Assembly (NCBI GenBank): GCA_030272155.1
Contig: CP126191.1
Span: 3,246,501-3,310,500 of the forward strand
Length of the DNA: 64,000 bases
Direction: 5' to 3'
From: Tetradesmus obliquus
Lineage: Eukaryota; Chlorophyta; Chlorophyceae; Sphaeropleales; Scenedesmaceae
Part shown: one piece after another, positions 42,685-53,200 of the stretch
Position numbering within the stretch: the stretch's first letter is position 1
Layout of the letters: every line of letters starts with the position of its first letter
Program-made: the position numbers and the translations under genes
The notes under the pieces: generated by a model
Database searches by the model: none
Seen by the model: only the letters and a program-made list of their open reading frames with translations
Told to the model about the DNA's origin: nothing

Positions 42685-44184
42685 ACTGCAGCTGCTTGTA
42701 TCCACAGCTGCTTGTTCTGCTGTGGCAAGTGTTGAGGAAACGTGGTGCCGCTTTTACAGAGCACATCGATTTTGTTTTCTTGTCTAATTCTTATCGTGCA
42801 TTCCTTTGCAGCCGCAATGGCTAGCAGCGCTACGACGTGACTCAGCACATGTCGATGGTTCATTGCCATACTGTGCCCAGTGATTGGTTCTGCGCAGAAC
42901 CAATGCGACGCATGCGACATCTGCTGCAACCTGCCTCCTTTGGTGACAGCGTTGCACTCGGCTGTGGTGCAGGCACACCTGAGGCTGACATGCTGTTGCT
43001 GCGTGTGTCTTGGTTTGTGTTCGTGTGGGCATCAGGCTTGCAGGTTGCGCGCCCCCCTCCCCCTTGAGTGTTGTTCAATAGGGGCATTGCTGCAGCACAG
43101 CCCCTTCCTTTGGTACATCTCCATTTCATTGCATCATGACTGTCTTGACTATGGTCTGCTTTGCATGCTGGTTACAGGCAAAACAGCCAGTGCAAAGTTG
43201 CAGTTGCACCTCAGAAGACCAAGTGCAAAGGGCACACGGGTTGTATTGACTGTCGATACAACTCCTGTCACCCGTGCAGCTGCAGTTTCAAAAGCATGTT
43301 TTTGTTATTTCCTAAGGGATGCTGGTTACTGGTGTCGCTGTAAGCAGTATTGGCTCTTAGGGGCTACCTTGCTGCTGTGTCACCGCCTTGCACACGGCCC
43401 TAGCAGAGCTGTTTACGGCAAACACTTGGCTCAAACTCACTTTCACAATAACAACTGCCTTTTTTGATTCCCTACGTGCGTTCTCGCCCACAAGGCACAG
43501 CACCGGCGTGACCACGAACTTCACCATGTCGGTTGTGGCACTACAGTCCATCCACGAAAGCTTCCGATGCAAAGAATAAATCATCGTTAAGCTTTCAAAC
43601 CTTCAACTTCTGCGTCACATCTTGAGGCACCTGTCGCGGTGCTGTTAGAAGCTGGCGGGGGTTGCCGAGCGGATTAGTAGCGGAGCTGGGGGCCCAACGC
43701 TGCTAACCCGCACCCTTCGCGGCACATGTAAGGCAGGCGGTGTCTGTTTCGTGTAACGAACACTGCTTGCACCGCTGTAGCTGCACAAACAAGCAATTAC
43801 CAGTGAGGAACCGAGCCTTTCGTTAGCCACGGCGGACGAACCACACGTGGTGAGTGCAATGTACGAGTGCAAATCGTCTTCAAGTGTGCGTGCTTACCAG
43901 TTCAACCATCGCTGCATGCCTGGAGACAGGTTCAAACGGGGGTTCGCCTGATACCTGCAGCACCAGGTCGCCGCATTGCCTTGTCGCGCCTGCGACACAT
44001 GCTCCCCCCGCGTCTGTAACACAGACAAACACCATATTGGTTTCATTAATGTACCTCGCTCAGCTGCCAACACGCGAGCACTGCTGTATTGGGCACCTGA
44101 TCTTCAGCTGACCCACCTGGCCTGCTGCTGTGCCTTGGTCCTCTCGCAGAAGTGGCCCGCCCTCGTCGCAACTCACATAGCACC
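42685..44184. other. Intergenic region, 1.5 kb
   Basis: It lies between the sulfotransferase-like gene and the secreted Cys-rich gene. Open frames are short and unrecognised. A tRNA-like start (GGTTGCCGAGCGG near 43668) was examined and rejected. The region near 43430-43660 is relatively AT-rich and may contain the promoter of the next gene or an unseen upstream exon. Confidence 0.45.
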
Positions 44185-44779
44185 ATGGCCAGGTCTCTGC
44201 TGCTGCTGGCGCTGCTGGCAGCTGCTGCTTCATCTGCTGTTGCCCTCAGCTGCGGCAGCACCCTTACAGATGTGGTGATGTCAGGCTGCAATGCCTGCTC
44301 GGAGGTCAATGTGACTCGTGGTGGCAGACACCATGGTGGAGGGTTCAGGAAGATGCTGCACCGCGGGGGTGATGGCCCAGATGGAGCTGGCTTTGGTGGT
44401 TCAGCGCTGGTGCCAAGCTGCACAGAGTGTGATGCTGGCGCCAACTTTGTCCTGGTGACAAGGAATGAGAGCACCCCTATTGGCCGTTGCGAGGTGAGCA
44501 GATGCAGCTGCCTGTCCGAAATGCTGGAAATGTATGCTGAGAATAGCATCACACGCATGCTGCCTTTGCTGACATAGAGCACCATACATGCCTATGAATG
44601 ACCATGACAACGACTAGAGCCCGCTTCTTACTGTACCCAGCTACACTTACCCAGCCTAACAGCGCCCCGCCCAGAGCAGGCTAAACAGCAAACTGCATTA
44701 TACAAAAGCAGTTCACCTTCAGGAACCTTCAGCAAGGATCTTCAAATACTTCGCAAATGCTTGGCCCAGCCACATCTAA

Positions 44780-44810
<31 letters not shown>

Positions 44811-45504
44811 GTTTGCACTGCAGTGCGCTGACACCTTTGGCACCGTTGTCACAGCCAACGCCACCGTGACCATCAACAATGAGACCCGCACCGTGCCTGT
44901 CTTCTCATGCGGCAAGTGTGACGCCGGCCAGGTGCCCCTGGGCCCAAAGTCAAACCTGCGCTACACATACAACGGCACGCTCGTGCTCATCAACACCACA
45001 GCAGCAAGCGCTGCAGTCAACAGCAACTCCGCCGCAGTCCCCAAGTTCACCTCGCTGCCCACCGCACCCAATGCGACAGCCACTGCACGCCGCAACCGCA
45101 CTCACAGGGCCAGGCGGGCTGGCGCCAAGAGCGCAAACATCGCATCCGTCAGCCTGTCTTCCCTTGCCGTCCCTAGTGCCGCCATTGACGTCCCTGTCCC
45201 GTTCCTGGCTGCAGCAGCAGCAGCAGCTGCTGAGCCCTCTGCAGGTGCGGCAAGCAGCATTGGTGACGGAGCTGTTGCAGCGCACCGTGGTGGTGGCGGT
45301 GATCGTGAGGGCGGTGCGGGCGGCCCTGTTGGTGCTCCCAGGGATGGTGAATTTGAGCCTCGCGGCCCTGGTGGTGATGGTCATGGTGACTTTGGCGGGC
45401 ATGGTGGGGAGCATGGTGGGGAGCATGGTGGACATGGCCAGTGTGTGGCGTGCCCCACTGGCAGTGCCACTACTGACGGCATCAGCTGCGTGGCAATGGC
45501 CTAA
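44185..45504 (+). CDS. Secreted Cys-rich protein with Gly/His/Asp-rich tail
   Basis: Two exons, 44185-44493 and 44824-45504, join in phase 0 to 329 residues. [20 protein letters not shown] is a clear signal peptide. The mature part has paired cysteine motifs repeated through the chain (SGCNACSEVNV, PSCTECDAGANFV, RCECADTFG, SCGKCDAGQVPLG, GQCVACPTGS), resembling the CxxC-DAG/TG modules of growth-factor-receptor-like or ephrin-receptor-like Cys-rich domains found in algal wall proteins. Many N-x-S/T sites are present. A ~150-residue Ala/Ser region follows, and then a Gly/His/Asp/Glu-rich stretch with GGHGGEHGGEHGGHG. The second module ends the protein. I cannot name the family. An extracellular matrix or metal-binding role is possible from composition. 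The intron ends in a (CTGC)n tract before the acceptor. Confidence 0.75.
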
Positions 45505-47299
45505 TTCCTGCTGCCTGAAATGGATGGAAGGGTGTGCTGCTTGCTGCCCCCGCAATGCAGCCCAATGTGGTGTGATGGTGCACCGCTATTTGCGTACAGA
45601 TCGTGGTGTCATTCTGCAGCTAGCAGCTCAATGCACTGCACTGATTATTTGCCGCTGGTGGGCAGCCGCAAGCGCTCCTGCATTGCACTGTACTTTGTAG
45701 CTTGCACGTCCCGAGGCGATATTCATGCAGCATGCAGTGATTGGCCACGCATGGGCAGTGAGGGTGCTTTACACCTTATGGCGTTCAGTTAGAAGGGCCT
45801 TACATCATGAATTGTTTGAGCAAGGTGCCACATAGAGCCGATGTTCTGTGGAATCCTACTTTTGTGAGCATCTGGTGCGCCTACATCATGTGCGCCTTGG
45901 ACTTTTGGCTGTACTCGCAGTGTCAGAGGCTGGCTGTCATCAATCGTGACGAGTGAGTAGAGGCAGTGCAGCAGCGGCAAAGTATGATGGTAATGGCTGC
46001 AAATACACTGAGAGCAGCAAGATGATCTTTGTTGGCGGAAGAAGCAGCTTATCAATCATGTCGTGTATGCACAGTTTGTGTAGAATGCCTGCTTCTGTGG
46101 CATCACTGCTGTGGACATACCACGAGTTGGCGCTGAATTGACAATGCCCCTTGTCTCTGGACTACTTGCCGCTGTGATAGGACGATGGCTGTTATTGCCC
46201 TTGCTCTGTTTGGCTGGTAGACAGCCCTGCTGCTTTTAATGGGGCTTGATCCTGGGTCTACTGATCTGCATGGGTGTTGCCACTTTTGGCTGTAGTTTTC
46301 TTATCTTCACTTTTGGCTTGTCACTGTTGGCTATGATTTCCTTGCACCATTGCTGCTGTGGCTGTTACTTGCAGCGCATTTGTCTGCACTGCACAGCGAT
46401 GCACCTATTGTTGGGGAGCGTCATGCATGAGCTGTTTGCACAGTCCACCATGCGTGCATGCGCCGCTGCAGCTGCACTTTGCATTCCGTGATATTGTGCA
46501 GGTATTACGACTTGGTGTCCTGATGAGATTTCAAAATCGCTCAGCCCGATTTTTTCTGGGAATCGCTCTCTCGCTCAGACTTCACAGTGGCTTGCTTGAG
46601 TTGCAGGCATTCGAGCCTTGCAGGCTGGCGGCACTGCACAGCTGCGCAGCCTCCATGCAGGGCAGTAACATTGTACAGCATCACGTTGCTGCATGATGCC
46701 GCTGAGATTGGCTTGGTATGTGGTCAACGTCTCATGGGCAGCTGCCGGGGCAACGGTGGTGATGGTGCACGTGTTATAATGTAACCTTGTTTGAAGTAAA
46801 ATTGGCGACGAGGGCCCATAACATATCACCCTGCCAGTGATCCCACAATGCTTTTCCGACAGTTACACCTCTCGCATAATCACAAACTGATAAATGGTGG
46901 CCCTGGGGCCTGTCCCACAACAGGCCACGGCAGCAGTTCAGTTACAAGCTGCAAACTTTGCAGTTGGGTTGAACCCAAGTCACAAGCTCGGTCAACACAA
47001 CAGCAAAGAAACCGCGGCTGCGCAGCACGCCATGCAACCCCCCAAGCACATGGCAGCGCACACCTAACACACTTGCACACAAACCCTCTCTCGTTGACAC
47101 GCGCCCTGCACCACATGCTGCTCAGGTGGCAAGTGTTCATGCTGCAAAGTTCTTGACAACAATGCACATGTTGGCGCGTCTGCGCACTTTTGGCAGGCGC
47201 TGCCGCCTGCCAGGTACAGCTGCGCAAACAGTAACGGCTGCGCAAAAACAGCTACGCCGTGCATGAAAAGAATGTTGGCTGATGGCGAGCTTGCCCTCC
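45505..47299. other. Intergenic region between convergent genes
   Basis: This 1.8-kb interval lies between the stop codons of the plus-strand secreted-protein gene and the minus-strand NSRP1-like gene, so it should hold two 3' ends. Nothing in it looks coding, and no mobile element is recognisable. Confidence 0.45.
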
Positions 47300-49242
47300 T
47301 CAAGCTCCCAGTTGCTGCCGCTTGCGCGCCAGGTACCTCTCCCTGGCTGCAGCCACTGACGCATCATCATTTTTGCGCTTGCCACTTGCAGCCTGCTGCT
47401 GCTGCTGCTGCTGCTGCTGCAAGCTGGCCTCAGCAGCCGCCTGGCTGCTGTCAGCTGCTGCCGGCGGCTGCTCTCTGCTTTGCTGCTGCTGTGGCTCTGC
47501 TGCTGCGGCTGCTGCTGCTGCCTCTGCTTGCCGTTTGGCTGGCTCTTGATGTTCGTCGGAGCTGCGTTGCCGCTGCTGCTGCTGCTGCTGCTGCTGGCCG
47601 CGCACCTGCTGCTCATCACCGCTATCGCCAGACTGTGCCTGCTCTGCATCGTGCTGCTGCCGCCGCTGCTCCTTGAGTTCCTGTTTGCTTGCCCCTTCAG
47701 CTGCTGCTGCATTCTCTGCTTCTGCTGCTTTGTTCTGCGGCTGACGTGCTGCTGCTGCTGCTGCTGCTGCACCTCCTAGAGCCACGTTGCGTGTGAGGTT
47801 GTGGAAGAAGTTGTTCATGTGGCCCAGCTTTGTAACATCATTGCGCTCGTCATCAAGATCCCTGCGGCACAGCAGCAGCGGCAGCATGAGGTGCAGCAGC
47901 ATGAGGTGCAGCTTGAGTTTGTAAAGTGTAAGTGCCCAGGTTGGAAGGTCACAAGCAACAACTGCAACCCAGCTGCTGCTCTGGACCATCAGCCAGCACA
48001 ACAACACCCACAACAGCACTGCATAGCCATGCCAGCATGTCATTGGCTGCACATCTGATCTTAACACCAGCAACCCCAGCACATACAACCCAGAAGCACA
48101 TCGTGCAATGTCACATGCCGTTGCCTACTCCCCACCCCTGCTGTGATCATTAAGCGGTCTTTGCTGTCTGTTGAATCTTACTTGAGTGCCTGGCTCTCCT
48201 GCCACTTCTTGTCCTCCTCCAGCTTCTTCCTGTAGGCGCTGGTGATGAACTTCTCACTGTCGCCATACTCGTGGTCCTCCTTCTGGCGCTCCTTCAGCTG
48301 CAGTGGCAGCAGCAGCAGCAGCAGCAGCGGCGGCGGCAGCAGCAGCAACAGCAGGGGCAGCAAGAGGCTTCCAATTGAGAGGATTGGAACACACGAAGGA
48401 AGCCAGCGTAATACCTGTGCTGCTGGGCCTGCATGTATGGCACAGGGCATCATTGAGCACTGCTGTTGATGCTGTGACTTTTGCATGATACCATGTGGAG
48501 CATCCTTTGCACAGCCTGCTGTGTGTCGTGCCACTGAACCCCCTGCTGCTGAACCTTGCTTGTGCACATGTGATTGCTGTATTTATGCTTGTTTGATGAG
48601 AGCTTACGCCTCTCTGCAAGACTGGCTGCGCACACATGCTGCTGCATGCTGTGCATTGAACAGCTGCAAACATGTTCTAACGCCATTGAGATCCTGAAAC
48701 CCACCAGCCTGCGCTCATTTGTGATGTCCTGCTCGCGCTTGCGCAGCTGCGCCTGCTCCAACAGGTTGGCGATGTATTTAGGCTGCCTGGCCACCTTGTC
48801 CTGCGCCTTAGGTGCTGCTTTCTCCTGCTGGATGCTGTCATAAACACCATCGTAGTCAAAGGCGTTTGGATCCTCAGCCAAAGCAGCTGCATACATCTCT
48901 TGCACCTGCGGCGCATGCAGCGCAGCAGCAGCAGCAGTAGCAGCAGCATTAACAGCAACAGCAACAGTCAGCTGCTGAAAGTCGCTCCGCGTATCGCATG
49001 TGACACAAGCCCCTCTGGTTCACCGATCTTTGATTATGTGTGCTGGTCACCTTGGAGTCTGCGACCTTCCTCGCTGCCTGGCGGGCAACCTGAGCTCCCA
49101 CATCCTCTTCACTGTCGCTGTCCGCAGAAAACGCTGCCAGACGGCCAGTAGCTGGTTTCTGCTGCTCTTGCTGTTTCGGTTGCCGAACATGCAGCCCGTA
49201 CTTTACTCCCTTCTGCCCCACCAGCATGCTGGGCTTCTGCAT
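47300..49242 (-). CDS. NSRP1/CCDC55-type nuclear speckle splicing regulator (DUF2040)
   Basis: Four exons close in phase to 356 residues: 49242-49051, 48905-48705, 48297-48182, 47861-47300. The conserved DUF2040 part runs from the start: YGLHVRQPKQQ, AFSADSDSEEDVG, YAAALAEDPNAFDYDGVYDS, PKYIANLLEQAQLRKREQD, KEDHEYGDSEKFITSAYRKK. Human NSRP1 binds RNA and splicing factors in nuclear speckles and changes splice-site choice. After DVTKLGHMNNFFHNLTRNVAL the chain becomes a low-complexity, charged Ala/Gln/Glu-rich coil containing several CAG-coded Gln runs, and it ends with the family's basic tail (AARERYLARKRQQ). The intron before 48297 ends in a CTG run on the sense strand. The start ATG (MQKPSMLVGQKG) was chosen because family members begin just before this conserved stretch. 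Confidence 0.9.
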
Positions 49243-50281
49243 GGTGCTGTGCTGTGCTTGAAAACCCAGGCGATGCACGCTGTCTTGTTAATTAAACAAA
49301 CAATCAAAGGTGTAAATTGTGCACAGCTAAGCCTTTGAAATGTTGCCCAGGCTGGTGCGAATGACATTCAAATTCCCAGTTGTCAGTGACAGTCGCAATA
49401 AGTCTTTGTATCCTGTGTCCAGTGCAAGAAGGTTCAGTGTATCCGAAGAAGCTGCCCCTGCAACTTGCCCGATCAACTGCATGCAGCCACTGCAGCTGCA
49501 CAGAAAGCGACAGATGCCAGGATCAGTTGAGTTACAACTAGTAACATGGAGGTCCATCATCAACTGCCTGTCAGACACAGGCATGTTGAAGACTTCATGC
49601 ACTGAGCTCGCTGCAAAAAAAGAAACAAAGATACATTGAAAAGCAGCCAGAATGATTCTCCGTTGGCCTGTGCGGACAGAGCTTGCATCTTGCCCATCCA
49701 CCTACACCTAGCTACATTCTACCTGACAAGAACCACAGCCTGGCGAGCGCCTGCAGGGGCTGCATGCACCACTGCTCCGCTGCACAGCGCCTGGTGCAAG
49801 CATCAGCAGTTGGCTGGTCTGATAACGCCGCCATATACCTGCGACTAGCACATCTATAACAACACACCCCAGACCCTACGTGCTGTGCAGGCTACGCCTG
49901 CAGCAGCCGCTCTCGGCAAGACTCACAAGCAGCAGCTGCGTGAAACAATTGCCTTGTGGCTGCTGCGCACCACAGGCTGCTGGCATCAGCAAAGGCACAC
50001 AGCAGCACCACGCAGCAGCAGCTGACACAGCGCCCATTGCAGCCATAAAATGCCCGTGCGAAGCCTGCCCTGCTGCACTAGGCAAGCAGCTGCACAGGCA
50101 TGCTGTTCTACCAGCCACCGTGATGGGCCAATGGACGGCCAACACATGCTAGGTGGTGCCAATGCTCAGACAGGCAGTCATTCACTGCCACATCACTTCC
50201 CTCACAGCAGTACACGCTGCAATTCACTGGCAGTACCTAACACTAGCCAGCCAGCTGCAGCGCTGCGCCACACACGCCGCC
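49243..50281. other. Region between NSRP1-like start and HECT ligase stop
   Basis: It should hold the 3' untranslated region of the HECT ligase and the promoter of the NSRP1-like gene. A minus-strand open stretch 49327-49610 is preceded by a good acceptor (TTTTTTTGCAG) and lacks the triplet bias; it is discussed as a possible unrecognised exon. Apart from that I see no gene. Confidence 0.45.
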
Positions 50282-53200
50282 TCACTCCAGCCCGAAGCCC
50301 TCTGCGTTCATGACTGCCAGCTTGATGCGGTCCAGCATCTTGTCCTTGCTGGCGTACTCGGGCAGCAGCAGCGTGTTGAAGCAGGTGTGGCTGGTGGGCA
50401 GCTTGTTGCTGTCGGGGCCGTCACGCTGGATGATGCACTTGAGGCTGCCCAGGCCGCCGATGGGAGACCTGCAGCAGGTGAGGCAGGCAGGCAGGCATTC
50501 ACACCATATAAGGAGCAGCAGCAGCAGGACTACGACAGACATCACTGAGCGCTGCAGAGACTGCAGCAATGGCACAGAGCTCAAGAGGGGCTCGCACAGT
50601 CAGCCGCCAGCTGCGCAGCACTCTCAGCGCGTGACTCAGCCGCTGCCAGCATGTCGCACCTGTCGCTGCCTGTGAAGAACTTGAGGAACATCTTCTTCTC
50701 CTCCAGCGTCAAGTCGCTCTTCACAATCTGCAGCGGCAGCAGCAGCAGCCCATCAGCTCAAACACGCGCAGCTCCCCACCACGGACGCACAAAATTCGAT
50801 CATTCGGTGATGCACACGCAACGCAAGCAGCTGTCATTAGCTATGCCTGGACAATACACAGCCTGCCAGGCCACGCCTAGCCATGCAGCCTCATTGCTGC
50901 AGCGCCTGTCCTCACCTGCCACAGCCACTGCACCGCAGGCGTGCCCACCCCGAAGCCTCCATCGTACTTGGCGTTGCGCTCCAGCGCGTCAAAGTCCAGG
51001 TTGGGGTTGCCGCACACCAGGCGCTCCACCTCGCACGCGTTGAACAGCCGGATCGCAGGGCCGTCGCACAAGATGCGGAAGCCGTGCGCAAAGGCCTCAA
51101 ACTGGCGCCGGATGGACCTGCAGGCACACCAGCAGCGGCAGCGCAGAGGTCACCACCCACTGCGCGATCAGGATACTGCAGAGTCGTTGCTGCCCAGCAG
51201 CCGTTAGCAAGCGTGCAAGGAAGGCGTATCAAGCGACTGATTTGTGCAGCTCCTAGACACCTCCTGCTTGCGGCAGGCCGCAAGTCCGCTGCCAGCCGAA
51301 GCAAGGCTCAGCCGCACCTGTTGAGCAGGTAGTCCACCATGAGCTCCACATACTCGTGCCTGTTCTCCTCCGTCACGGGGATGTCCTCGCCGCCCGGCTT
51401 GAGCGGGATGGTGCGCACGTCACCAAAGTAGTCCATCTCCACGCTGAAGGTGAGGCAGAAAGTGTCCTGCAGGCGCAACACAGCACGCATGTATGTGCGG
51501 CAAGTGTGTCGAGAGCTCTGCACCTCCAAGTGCACATCAAGAAGCCAAGCTGGGCGGTGCGATGGCGCGGCATAACTCACCACCTCTATGCTAGAGCAGG
51601 CGCCCAAGGCAGTGCATGACGACACGCATGCTGTTGACAAGCACACATCAGCGCCCGCATGTTGCCAAATCATGCGCACCTCCACGCTGTGTTGCCCCTC
51701 GTAGTGCAGCAGCTGGCGCAGGCTGCGGCCCAGCATGGGCTGCATCTCCTCCAGATCGCGCAGCCCCACCGCCTGCCCCAGCAGCTTCTTGTACAGCGGC
51801 AGCGGCAGCGGGAAGTCCAGCAGCACGCGGTTGTAGATGGCCAGGCCCAGCACCAGCCCCATCAGCATGAACTGCTCCTCGCCCTCCAGGCTGCACGCAT
51901 TGAACCTGTGGTGTGCCACGCAAGACAGCAAGGTGGATGAGTATACAGTGCATCAGAGTGGCGCACGCACTCACGGGGCCCAAGCAGCGCAAGGACGGCA
52001 GGGCAGCAGCGGATCAAGCCGCCTGCAAGGCTGAGGACTGGCGTCGAGTACCTTGTCCCTGTCTGCACCCTCGAGACCTGTGCAGTCATGAGCCGCAAAC
52101 CGCTGCAGCAAACTGCTGCGCAACACCTCCTGGCAGCAACGGCATGCCCTTCCTGAGCTCTGCTCCCTGGCGCTCCCTTGCACTCACCAGTAGGTGTTGG
52201 ACTCTGGCTGGTACACCAGCATGCCGTAGTCTGGGCTGAGCAGCTCGCCCACCAGCAGCTGGAAGAACTCCTTCTTCACGCCGCCCGCGTCGATGCCCTC
52301 CTCGCCAATGAAGTGCACACGCAGCGGCTTGAACAGGTCCTTCCTGCAAGGCCAAGGACGCAGGTTTGTTACACGGCAGCATGAGGGGCGTGAATCAGGG
52401 AGCATGTGTGTACCATAGGCCATGGTCGCGGCAAGGGCTCCCTAACACACTGGGGGCGTGCTGCGGCGCAATGTATACAATGCACAACCGTGCGCGAGCA
52501 CCACTTGCACGCAAGTTGACGATTCAACAAAACCGTTGCCAGCTGCCCCCATGTACGCACCTGTACTGGCGCGCGATCTCGTCCAGCGCGTCCTCCAGCA
52601 GGTGGTTGCGCCGCACGCGCACGATGCACATGTCGCTGTGAGTGCCCTGCACCTGGCACTCCGCCGGGCGCGGCAGGTGCATGCTGCCCTCGCGCCGCAC
52701 CAGCTGGCTCTCAATGCTCTTGGGAGAGTCGTAGCCGCCGCTGCTGCTGCCGCCGTTGCTGCCGGTGTTGGAGTCAAACCTGCGCACAGTAGCCAGCAAG
52801 ATCAATGGATAACGATTTGACCGGCGGGGATAGAGCACCCAACAGACGCCATCACACAATGCCACCCATGCTGAGCTTTTAATTTCTGGCAGCAAAACCT
52901 GCTACGCAAGGCGCACCTGCTGCGAAGGATGTTGAAGAACAGGCCGCGCAGGCCCTGCCGCTGCTGCTGCTGCTCGTTGGCGCCGCCGCCGGTGCCGCGT
53001 GACGGCTTGTTGGCGTTGCGCCCATCCTCGCTGCGCCGCGGCCGGCGGCTGCTGCCCTCCGGCTCCTCATAGCTGCTGCTGCCTGTGATGTGTGCGGAGA
53101 GTGATACAGACCACGCAACCTTGTCAGCGTATGCGCTGCTATGTTGAGTGATAGGCTAGCTTACTAGATGGCTGTGCAGCTGCAGACTTGCATGTGCGCT

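Noticed and set aside
43659-43740. tRNA-like start GGTTGCCGAGCGG and a CTGCTAA loop
   Set aside because: It resembles an A box and a Ser(GCU) anticodon loop, but the anticodon stem does not pair, no T-arm with GGTTCNAAUCC follows at a usable distance, and the acceptor ends do not match.
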